From positions 46,076,057-46,140,056 of the forward strand of contig JASWHV010000008.1 of the NCBI GenBank assembly GCA_030760725.1: 64,000 nt of DNA, in the 5' to 3' direction. The translations under genes and the position numbers were made by a program. The DNA comes from Neostapfia colusana (lineage: Eukaryota; Streptophyta; Magnoliopsida; Poales; Poaceae). The notes under the pieces were generated by a model. It was not told where the DNA came from and searched no databases. It was given only the letters and a program-made list of their open reading frames with translations. This document shows, one piece after another, positions 1 to 9,136 of the stretch. Position 1 is the stretch's first letter. Every line of letters starts with the position of its first letter.

Positions 1-267
1 ACCGTTGCCAAGTAGGGCAGCTAGGGTGATATAACCCAAACTTTTGTAATCGGTGACATGTCGTGTAGACAGTAGTGTATGTATAGGTAGTGACGACATG
101 AGCACGACATCTCGGAGACCCGAGACTAATGTATCTTGTATAAAGTTTATGCTTTATCAATATATGTGAATGTTGTGCAAATTATTCATGCCTCACTTCA
201 ATAGCTACTGTTTCATATGGAATTTTAAGTATGACATGTGCTGATCCCTGCTGTGTTGAATTTCAGA

Positions 268-353
268 ATGACTCATACTCGTGCCAACCTGGACGTTGGG
301 GGTTCCAGTCAGGGGGGAGAGACCTCCCAACAGCCTCCCGAGGACTCCTCGGG

Positions 354-385
<32 letters not shown>

Positions 386-1575
386 CGCCACCGCCAACGG
401 TTACTTTGGCTCACATTGTGGCAGCGATGGCGGGCTCTCATCAGCAGCACATGGAGTTGCTGCAAACCCTCATTACAAATACGTCTCGATCAGAGAGGCG
501 TCAAGATCGTGAGGAGCGTCAACAAAGCTCCTACTCAGATTTTCTGGCTACTCATCCCCCGGTATTCTCAAGGGCGGATGAACCCCTTGATGCGGACAAT
601 TGGCTCCGCACAATGGAGATGAAGTTCGGGCTGCTCCAAGTGAGTGAGCAGCGCAAGACTCAGTTCGCGGTCCAACAGCTCCAGGGATCCGCGAGCGCGT
701 GGTGGGCGAACTACTGTGCTTCGCAGCCCACCGAGCGAGTTATGACCTGGGCGGAATTCCGGACAGCCTTCAGGGCCTATCACATACCGCCAGGTCTCAT
801 GAAGAGGAAGGCGCAGGAGTTCTTACGCCTGCAGCAAGGTAGCCGGAACGCGCTGGAATATTCCAGGGCGTTCAATGATCTTGCGCTCTACGCTTCGTAT
901 CACGCCAATATTGACGAGAAGCGGCGGGATCATTTCTACCAGGTGCTTAACCTGCTCCTGAAGGATAAGCTGGCGATGTTCAATCGCGGCAGCCTCAATG
1001 ACATTATTGATGCTGCAATTGTTCAGGAGGACTCCGGCAAGGAGTTAGCGGCGGCGGAAAGGAAGCGAAGCACGCCGCAAAGCAGTGGAGAAGGAGGTGG
1101 TCCTTCTCAAAAATACCGGATGGTGAATCGCCCACCATCGGGTCCACGCTGGCAGCCACCACAGAGGCCGATGCCATTCCCTAGTCGGCCATATTCTCCA
1201 CCGGCATTCAGGCCGGCACTGCCAGTACCACCTCTGCAGCAACAACAGAAACAGCGGGCGATGCCGCGTGCGTATGCACCTCAGCAGCGCATGCCGGGCT
1301 TTCGTCCCCTGAGCACTGGTCAAGCAGCAGCCACATGCTACAAATGTGGTCGTCCAGGACACTTCGCCAACAATTGTCCTGAGAGGCAAGGCGGCGGAGT
1401 TGCACCACAGCTTCCGGGGAGGAATCAGCCCCGGAACCCTACTAATGCGCGGCGGGCAAACCCTAGGCCCGGCACTGTCCACCAACTTGCCATAGAGGAC
1501 GTGCCGGAGGGAGAGTCAATCCTTGCGGGTATGTTCCAACTCCACCAGCATCCCTCCATAGTATTATTTGATTAA
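268..1575 (+). pseudogene. gag: E1 Gag, ending in a stop at the protease active site
   Basis: Structural capsid/nucleocapsid protein. I chose ATG 268 because it follows a splice-acceptor-like TTTCAG by one base and matches the equivalent start in E3 (53332). The N-terminus holds a CAG-type polyglutamine run (about 355-385) and a proline run. The capsid part has WW..Y and FR..Y..PPG motifs typical of plant Gypsy Gag (retrotrans_gag). One zinc knuckle CX2CX4HX4C (C-Y-K-C...H...C) lies near 1336-1380. The frame ends at TAA 1573-1575, exactly where Ser of the protease Asp-Ser-Gly triad should be (LFD-stop-GA). Gag is therefore full length but protease cannot be made by readthrough of an intact site. 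Family known; truncation seen directly. Confidence 0.88.
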
Positions 1576-2765
1576 GGCGCCATGCACAATTTTGTTAGCC
1601 AAGCTTTCATTGCTAACACAGCTTGCAAATACAACCCACCGAAAGTCCATACTTAATTTGTTCACCGGGTGGTAAGATTTCAGCAAGCATGATAGTTTCC
1701 AAAATACCGTTATGCTTAGCGGCTAGAGTATACCCTACGTCTCTCATAATTTTAGAGGGACAGAAGGTCGATGTCATCTTAGGGATGTTGTGGTTAACCC
1801 GCCACGGTGCTATTTTAGACACCGTCCTCCGAGTGGTGCATCTACACTCAGAAATGCACGAGTCACGCTCTTTATTTCTGGACAGTCCAGAAATAAAACT
1901 TCCAAGTGTTTATCAGTCCACAACTATCAGATTGGAAGATATTCCAGTAGTCCGCGAGTTCCCTGACGTGTTCCCAGATGATTTACCAGGGATGCCGTCC
2001 GACCGAGAGGTGGAGTTCAAGATTGAACTTGCACCGGGAACCATGCCAATATCCCAAAGGCCGTACAAGATGGCGCCCAAGGAGTTGGCTGAACTGAAGA
2101 CTCAGTTAACGGACCTGCTAGAGAAGGGTTTTATTAGGCCGAGGTCCTCGCCATGGGGCTGTTCGGCATTCTTTGTGAAAAGGAAAGATGAGACGTTGCG
2201 GCTTTGCGTGGACTATTGTCCACTAAATGCCGTAACCATCAAGAACAAGTACCCGTTGCCACGGATCGACATGTTGTTTGATCAGTTGGTCAAAGCAAAG
2301 ATCTTTTCCAAGATGGACTTAAGATCCGGGTACCACCAGATTAAAATACGAGCTGAGGATATAACGAAGACGGCTTTCTCGATGAGGTATGGACTTTATG
2401 AGTACCTGGTCATGTCCTTCGGCCTCACCAACGCTCCAGTTCACTTCATGTATTTGATGAACTCGGTATTCATGCCAGAGCTTGACAAGTTTGTCGTGGT
2501 CTTCATCGACGACATATTGGTATATTCCAAGTCGGAGGAAGAACACAAGAAGCATCTGCGTATAGTCTTGCAACGGCTGCGGGATCACAATATATACGCG
2601 AAATTCAGCAAGTGCGAATTCTGGATATCGCGAGTGCCTTTTCTAGGGCATATTATCTCAGCGGAGGGCATCGCTGTAGACCCGAGTAAGGTCACCCAAG
2701 TGCTGAATTGGAAGTCTCCGAGAACTGTTCATGAGGTACGAAGTTTCCTCGTACTCGCGGGATAG
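1576..2765 (+). pseudogene. pol: E1 protease remnant and reverse transcriptase
   Basis: After the stop at 1573 the protease reading slips frame near 1610-1650 and continues from 1623. DVILGMLWL has Leu where the family usually has Asp (GMDWL). The RT then reads well: the KRPYKM-type linker, VDYCPLN (usually VDYRALN), FSKMDLRSGYHQ, SFGLTNAP and the catalytic FIDD near 2500-2515. The segment ends at TAG 2763-2765, replacing Tyr in the LAGYYRRF motif. Without these lesions it would copy element RNA into cDNA in the virus-like particle. Identification is firm; inactivity is inferred from the breaks. Confidence 0.88.
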
Positions 2766-3751
2766 TATCGGAGGTTCATTCCGAACTTCTCAAAGATTGC
2801 CAAGCCTATGAGGAGCTGCTGAAGAAGGCTACCAAATATGTTTGGAGTCCAGCATGTGAAGCAGCGTTCAAGGCATTAGTGAGACACTTAACATCAGCAC
2901 CGGTTTTGGCGCAGCCAGACACAACAAAACCGTTTGATGTGTACTGCTATGCATCTGGCATTGGGCTCGGATGTGTGCTGATGCAAGACCGAAGAGTGGT
3001 CGCGTATGGATCACGGCAGCTTAGAAACCATGAGCAGAATTATCCAACTCATGACTTGGAGCTCGCTGCCGTGGTACTCGCACTTAAAATGTGGAGGCAC
3101 TACCTACTCGGTAACCTCGTGCATTTATATACCGACCACAAAAGCCTCAAGTACATATTCACTCAGAAAGAGCTGAACATGAGGCAGCGAAGATGGTTAG
3201 AGTTGATAAAGGATTACGATATAGAGATCCATTATCACCCCGGAAAGGCAAACATTGTGGCTGATGCGCTGAGTCGCAAGTCACACGTCAACAATCTGAA
3301 CATCGCACCGTTGGAAGAGAGCGAGCCACCATTACATGTGATTCCACATGGAGCTCTCTACAACTTAGCTTTGATCCCCACCATCCGTGAAGTGATAGCG
3401 GCAGCTCAGAAACATGACAAGGGCATGTCGCATTTGCTGAGACGTATAGACAGTGGGGAGTTGAAATGTTTCCGGAAAGACAGAGATGGCGTCCTATGGT
3501 TCAAGGACCGGCTCGTCGTACCCCGTAACCTGGAGTTACAGAAGAAAATCATTGATGAGGCTCACTTGTCAAAGTTTTCTATTCACCCCAGTAGCAACAA
3601 AATGTATCAAGAACACAGGAGCAAGTTTTGGTGGACACGGATGAAGCGGGAGATTGCAAAGTACATGTCCGAGTGTGATACATGTCGAAGGGTGAAGGCA
3701 GACCACATGAGGAAGCTGGGACTGTTACAACCACTGGGCATTCCTGCCTGA
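2766..3751 (+). pseudogene. pol: E1 RNase H and integrase zinc-binding domain
   Basis: A one-base loss near 2807 (compare ATGATGGAGC of E2 near 26812) changes frame, then the frame is open to TGA 3749-3751 (Trp expected before KWED). RNase H motifs are present: AYGSRQL, TDHKSLKY, YHPGKANIVADALSR. The first catalytic Asp is replaced: codon 2948-2950 is TAT (YCYASG instead of YCDASG), which should abolish RNase H. The integrase HHCC finger follows: IHP..., CDTCRRVKADH. Clearly the same protein as E2 26870-28210. Confidence 0.87.
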
Positions 3752-4471
3752 AAGTGGGAGGATGTGAGCATGGACTTCATCGTCGGTTTACCCACCACTC
3801 ATCAGAAACATGATTCGGTGTGGGTGATCGTTGACCGGCTCACCAAAGTTGCCCATTTCATCCCGGTCAACGCAAACTACAACGCCAAGAAATATGCTGA
3901 ATTGTACATCTCACAGATCCTATGCTTGTACGGCGTACCCCGTACCGTCATATCGGATCGGGGCACTTTATTTGTGTCCCGTTTTTGGGAGCAGCTACAC
4001 GCTGCGTTGGGGACGAAGCTGATCTGTAGTTCAGCATACCACCCGCAGATGGATGGGCAAACCGAGCGGGTAAATCAAATTTTAGAAGATATGCTACGAG
4101 CTTGCGCTATCAACCACAGTAAGAATTGGGATGATCACTTACCGTTGGCCGAGTTCTCGTACAACAATGGGTACCAAGCCAGCATCAAGATGGCGCCTTA
4201 CGAGGCGCTATACAGGAGAAAATGCCGCACACCACTGAATTGGTGTGAGTCTGGCGAAAGGGTTACATTCGGGATTGATACTGTAAACAACGCGGAGGAA
4301 AAGGTTCGGCTGATTCAAGCGAACGTAAAAGCCGCTCAATCCCGACAGAAACAATATGCGGACCGGAGAAGACACCCATTACAGTTCGAAGTCGGGGATC
4401 ACGTATACCTACGTGTGTCTCCAATGAAGGGCGTGAACAGATTCGGGGTGAGGGGAAAGTTGGCACCCTGA
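3752..4471 (+). pseudogene. pol: E1 integrase catalytic core
   Basis: The DDE integrase core is recognisable: Asp in SMDFIVGLP (about 3770), Asp in ISDRGTLF (about 3955) and Glu in DGQTERVNQ 36 residues later. The core itself therefore keeps its catalytic residues. The C-terminal region has ALYRRKCRTPLNW, QKQYADRRR and GDHVYLRVSPMKG, the GPY/F-like region of chromovirus integrases. The frame is cut at TGA 4469-4471 where the family reads Arg in KLAPRFIGP. The downstream piece continues in the same frame. Confidence 0.87.
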
Positions 4472-4771
4472 TTCATCGGTCCATTTCAGATTACCAAAAG
4501 GTGTGGATCAGTAGCATACTGGCTGAATTTACCAGAAGCAGTCTCCAGTGTGCACGACGTCTTTCACATCTCCCAGCTGAGGAAGTGTCTTAAGCTATCA
4601 ACTACCATTCAGCTGGAGGATATAGAAGAACTGAAACCGGATCTCATGTATCGGGAGGAACCGGTTCAGATTATTGATGAAAAGGCCCGAACCACATGCA
4701 ACCGTATGTTGTGGTTCTTTAAAGTTCTATGCAGTAATCACTCTGTGGACGAAGCGACATGGGAGAGCTAA
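4472..4771 (+). pseudogene. pol: E1 integrase tail with chromodomain-like motif
   Basis: After the stop, FIGPFQI, VHDVFHISQLRKCLK and PVQIIDEKA are readable, then FFKVLCSNHSVDEATWES and a stop TAA/TAG at about 4769. The pattern V-W-x-N-H-x-x-x-E-A-T-W-E is the chromodomain-like (CHD type II) tail of Tekay/Del chromoviruses, which is thought to guide integration to methylated H3K9 chromatin. E2's version continues about 17 residues longer (EEYLQRNHPEL), so this tail is slightly truncated. Confidence 0.8.
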
Positions 4772-4879
4772 GGATTTCTTCGCGCGAACTACCCCGACTT
4801 TTTCACATCGCATATACGGTTATTTTTCCACCGTCCTCTCTCTCATTTTCACCTTATAATCTCGGGCCGAGATTCTTTT

Positions 4880-4892
4880 AAGGAGGGAGGAA
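4880..4892 (+). promoter_or_regulatory. E1 polypurine tract
   Basis: AAGGAGGGAGGAA directly precedes the LTR start TGTAAGGGCC. It primes plus-strand DNA synthesis in LTR elements. The same position in E2 (28878-28890) reads AAGGGGGAAGGAA. Confidence 0.85.
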
Positions 4893-6579
4893 TGTAAGGG
4901 CCTAAGTTTTTGCCATATATTCAAAGTGTTCATCACCACACACACACTTCATTTGAAGAAACTTGATGAATACGTTTGAAGAGCAAGTAAACACCATCAA
5001 CATGATCATTAGAGAATGAACTCACAAAATGCAAATGTGGCATTTCCCACATGCATCATATAGGGGCTGGACATATGAAAAAGTCCTACATCTTGCTAGG
5101 AATGTCCATGCCAAATTTTACCCAATTTAAGACCTCTTTGAAGTCCTTTTGGGTATAACTAAAAATAGGGTGGTTTGAACTCAAATTCAAACTATTTTCA
5201 TCCCATGAATTCAAAAGTGGGAGGCATATTCTTACTCAGCACATTTTTGTGAGCTCACACACCAATTTTCACTCCATTTGGAGTTGATCTTGACATGAGC
5301 TAAGTTTAGCAAATTCGAACTCTATTTGAATTTCAAACTGCATATGTGATGAAAATATATTCAAACAAACCCCAATTTGAATTCTATCGAATTCAAATGG
5401 CCAAGTGGTAGATAATTCAAATGACCAAGGTTAATTGGGTCTCTACTGTTTAGAGCAGTGGGGAAAATTCAATTTCAGAGGTTAAAACCGGTGTGGGACC
5501 CACCTGTCAGCCTAACCAGTGTTCAAATCGACTGAAGTCACCGCAGCTCGGTTCCTGCGCGCGACCACGCGGGCGCCACGGTGATTGCCGACAGCTGCCA
5601 CCTCCTGGTCGCTGATCAGCGCCCAAACCGACGTCCCCAGCTATTTAGCTGCGAGCTGCCGCCGGCAGCAGCCCATTCTCCCACTGCTTCGACCTTTCCA
5701 GCGCTGAAAACACCGAGCTGGTCGCCGCACAGCCCACCGCCTCACCTCGCTATCGACCGGCCAAAGAAGTGCTTTCCACGACGAGCTGAGGCCACAAACG
5801 GCACTGCCGATCCTTGCTCGACGTGTTACAGCCCTCAGCTGCTCGTGATCAGCTTTGGTGTAGCTTGTCCGAGCCGATCGTCCAGTGCTCCGTCAACCCG
5901 AGAGCTCCTCCGACTCGACGCCGTCGCCTGAGCAGCGCAAAGCTTCTCCAGCGCGACCAACGTGTCTCATAGGTTAGCATCCATGTCTAGTAGCTCTCCC
6001 CGAACTCCCTAGGTCCCACTTAGTACTGGTTAGCCAGAATTTCAACTTTCCCAATGATCGCCGGAAAGGACACTGAGAACCAAAACTCGAAATTCACCTT
6101 GATCACTTGATCACCGGAAATCATGGTCGAGCTGAAGCTAGAGTAGCACCTCATGGTCACCTCAGCCAAATCCTAGCGGTGATGATCAATCCAGTGAGCC
6201 GAGCACCAGAGTTTGGCTATCGCCGGTGAAAATGGCTCGGGTCATCGGTGAAGTGTACTTTCCCGGCGATCTCCGGCCAAGAGCAGGGCAGGGTTAGCTT
6301 CCCCGTGCGCCAGTGGTGCTTTGCAACCCATTGGCTGATCGTGTTCACCGCTGAGATGAGCTAGGGCTATCGGACCCGAGCTCATCTTCCGCCTCCGCCG
6401 TCGCCGACAAGGTTTCCGGCGATATCGAGGTCCGAGAAGGTGCCCGGCGTGTGTGCCGTGCTCCAAGGATCACGTAGGAAGAAACCGCATAAAAAATTAG
6501 GCAGTAGCGGCCGAGAAAGAACCGTGCAACTGGCGCTGGACGTCGCGCGCTCGGGCGCTGGCAGGAGGTAGACGATGAC
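4893..6579 (+). repeat. E1 3' LTR, left part
   Basis: Begins TGTAAGGGCC after the polypurine tract. First about 600 bases are AT-rich with repeated TTCAAATTTGAATTC-like runs (U3). From about 5500 the sequence is GC-rich. A long open frame (5581-5931) there is Pro/Ser-rich, starts with GTG and has no counterpart in E2 or E3, so I do not call it a gene. The LTR is interrupted at 6580 by element D and continues at 24260. Total LTR length without D is about 3.9 kb. Confidence 0.88.
6575..6579. repeat. Target-site duplication of D, left copy (ATGAC)
   Basis: ATGAC immediately precedes TGTTGAGTAC and is repeated at 24255-24259 right after the 3' LTR, as expected for a 5-bp staggered integration. 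Confidence 0.95.
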
Positions 6580-7014
6580 TGTTGAGTACTTCTGAAGGTT
6601 TATCAGAGTTTAGTTTCCTTATGTTTCAAGGAAATAAAGCACACATGACAAGAACCAGGGGTGTGTCCTGAGTCACATGTGTTGCACCAAGTCCTAGTGT
6701 GTGTGAGGGTGTTTTTGATTTGTCTCAAACACAACCCTGGGTGTTTTGGGATCATACGTGCATGGCACATGCATGTGCTGCATGTTTTTCAAATTTGTAT
6801 GGTGCAAAACCCGGGCTGTGGTTGTTGAAAACTTGTGGCTTCCGGCTAATAAAAGGAGGGGAATGCGCTGGTGTTTCTTGAGCGCCGCCACAACTCATCC
6901 GAGCCATTTTTCATTCGGTTCTACACTTGTTGTTGGATCTACACCACACCTCTAGACTTCCAACACGATTTGCATCACAAATCAGTGAGAGTTCAGTGAG
7001 GAAAACACCCAACA
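6580..7014 (+). repeat. D 5' LTR
   Basis: TGTTGAGTAC...CACCCAACA, 435 bp, matching 23820-24254. It contains an AATAAAAGG TATA-like stretch near 6847, a likely promoter core (inference). Confidence 0.95.
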
Positions 7015-7016
7015 AT

Positions 7017-7028
7017 TGGCATCAGAAC
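7017..7028 (+). promoter_or_regulatory. D primer-binding site (initiator Met tRNA)
   Basis: TGGCATCAGAAC, two bases after the LTR, differs at two positions from the usual plant site TGGTATCAGAGC, which pairs with the 3' end of initiator Met tRNA. Confidence 0.85.
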
Positions 7029-7074
7029 TGATTACGTTGCCTGGAACCATGACACGGCCATTGAGTGGGCGCTG

Positions 7075-8535
7075 ATGTCGCGGAGGATATCTTCATCGCC
7101 AGCCCGACGTTCATGGAGAGACGTCACACCGCCGGGAGGCACCAGCAGGGCAGGAGGAGGATCAGGCGCATTGGTGATTCATCGCATCACGAAGGAAGTA
7201 AGCAGTGGTGGTACGTATCCGATGCTCACAAAGACAAACTATCATGATTGGTCGGCACTTATGCGGGTGATGTTGCAAGCGAGAGGCTTGTGGACTGCTG
7301 TGAGCCTTGGCACCGATGATTACATTGAAGATCGGATGGCTTTGGAGGCTCTCACCAAGGCTGTGTCACCAGAAATGATAGGGATCATTGCCGGGAAGGA
7401 GTCGGCCAAGATTGCATGGGATGCGATCAAGTTGCGCAACGTTGGAGCCGAACGTGTGCGCAAGGCCAGGGCAAGCACATTGGGTCGGGAGTTTGATGCA
7501 CTCAGATTCCACGATGGTGAAACGGTTGATCAGTTTGGTGTGCGTATGAGCCGGATCACATCTCAACTTGCGGCACTTGGGAGTGAACGTTCGGAGGAGG
7601 AGATTGTCCAGAAGTTCCTTCAGGCGGTACCACAAAAGTTTGAGCAGATTGCGGCCTCCATCGAGACATTGCTTGACTTAAGTGATATGTCCGTTGATTA
7701 GTTGATTGGTAGACTCAAGGCTGCAGAAGAAAGGCTTGGTGCAAGCACTTGGGAGGGCAACACACATGAGAAGTTGCATCTGAGTGAAGAAGAGTTGCTT
7801 GCAAGGTTGTCGACACGTCTCAAGATGTCCGGGGGAACTGGACAGGAACGGCACAAAGACTCATTTGCACCGAGGAAAGATCATGGTCGAGGACGTGGCC
7901 GTGGTCGAGGTAACCGTGGTGGTGGAAACTCAGGCCGTGGAGTGGCCAAAGATGAGTGCCGCTACTGTGGTAACAAAGGTCATTGGGCTAGAGAGTGCAG
8001 GAAGAAAAAGAAGGATGAAGAGGTGAACACAGCTCAAGTTGATCATGAGTTTGAATCCAGCCTCTTGGTGGCGTGTACCAACACCAAGGCTGATCAAGAC
8101 ACCCTGGAGGAGGTATGCTTCAACAATGATATGTTACACGTTCAAGTTGGAGACTTGGAGGGAGGAGGCAGTACCCGGTGGATCCTGGACTCCGGTGCAA
8201 CAAATCACATGACCGGGAAACGGGATGTGATCACAAAACTTGATAACATGGCGCATGGTACTATGCGTTTGGGAGATGGCTCATTGACAGAGATTGATGG
8301 CCAAGGAACTGTGGTGTTCCAAGGTAAGAAAGGTGGTCGAAAGCAGTTGGCTGGGGTCTACCTTATTCCTCAGCTCAAGGCAAACATCATCAGTCTTGGA
8401 CAGCTTGAGGAGGAGGGACACCGAATCTTGATGGTGAATGATTATGTCAAGATTTGGGATAAAGATGGAACCCCTGTGGCAATGGTGAAACGGGGAGTGA
8501 ACCGGTTGTACACCATTGATCTTAAGGTAGTGCAA
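7075..8535 (+). pseudogene. gag-pol: D Gag and protease, part 1 of split polyprotein
   Basis: ATG 7075 opens the first long frame after the primer site; the ATG at 7049 stops after eight codons. The YPMLTKTNYHDWSALM motif is the conserved start of Copia Gag (DUF4219/UBN2 type). TAG 7699-7701 interrupts Gag, then the same frame continues. An Arg/Gly-rich stretch precedes one zinc knuckle CX2CX4HX4C at 7957-7998. The protease motif WILDSGATNHMTG is intact (Asp at 8188-8190). The frame is cut at 8535 by Gypsy A and continues at 21016. Apart from the stop, coding quality is good. Confidence 0.92.
8531..8535. repeat. Target-site duplication of Gypsy A, left copy (TGCAA)
   Basis: TGCAA precedes TGTAACACCCC and is repeated at 21011-21015 after GGGTGTGACA. 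The duplication lies within codons of D's polyprotein. Confidence 0.95.
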
Positions 8536-8927
8536 TGTAACACCCCAAAATCTTGTTGAGGGGAATTTAAAAATTTTTGGATGTGTTGCATGTTTTGCAA
8601 CAATTTAAATTCAAAATGGAATTCAAATTAAACTCAAAACAGAAAAGAAATAGAAAAAGAAAAAGGAAAACAGAAAAAAACCGGCCAGTGGGCCGAAACC
8701 CACCAGCCGGCCCACTCTGCTCCGCGCCAGCCCGCAGCCGCGTGCGCCCCCTTCCTCCCACTGACAGGCGGGGCCCGCCAGCCTTCTTCTTCCTCGCGCC
8801 CGCGCCGCGATCGGCCGGTACTCTCTCACCCGAATCAAAACTGATCGGGAATTCTCGCGTATCCCAGCCGATTTCCGGACCCCGAAGACTCCAGCTCGAT
8901 CTAAACCAACCCGCCGCCCTCCCCGTC

Positions 8928-8935
8928 TATAAAAA
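8928..8935 (+). promoter_or_regulatory. TATA box of A 5' LTR
   Basis: TATAAAAA sits in CCCCGTCTATAAAAACCCCGG after a GC-rich stretch. The same box is in both LTRs of B (32464, 41704). C has diverged to GCTATTTGACC at this place. Confidence 0.7.
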
Positions 8936-9136
8936 CCCCGGCCTCGTTCTGTTTTTCCCACGCGATCCGCCGTTTACTACGGTGAGAACCCGAGCCTTCT
9001 CCGGCGAAGTCTGGCCGATCTACGCTCGGAAATTCCGATCTAACTCGCTGGTCTTGATCCACCGCCTCCGGGGAACCCTGCAGGTGCAGAAAACTCGGTG
9101 ACTTGCGGTTTAAACACAGCGCCGACGATCCTCGCC

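Noticed and set aside
5581..5931. GC-rich open frame in E1 LTR as a gene
   Set aside because: Starts with GTG, has no recognisable domain, and is not kept in E2 or E3 LTRs.
8577..9101. Open frame across the A LTR promoter zone
   Set aside because: Runs through the A/G tract and the TATA box, so it is upstream of any transcript start and mirrored on the minus strand.
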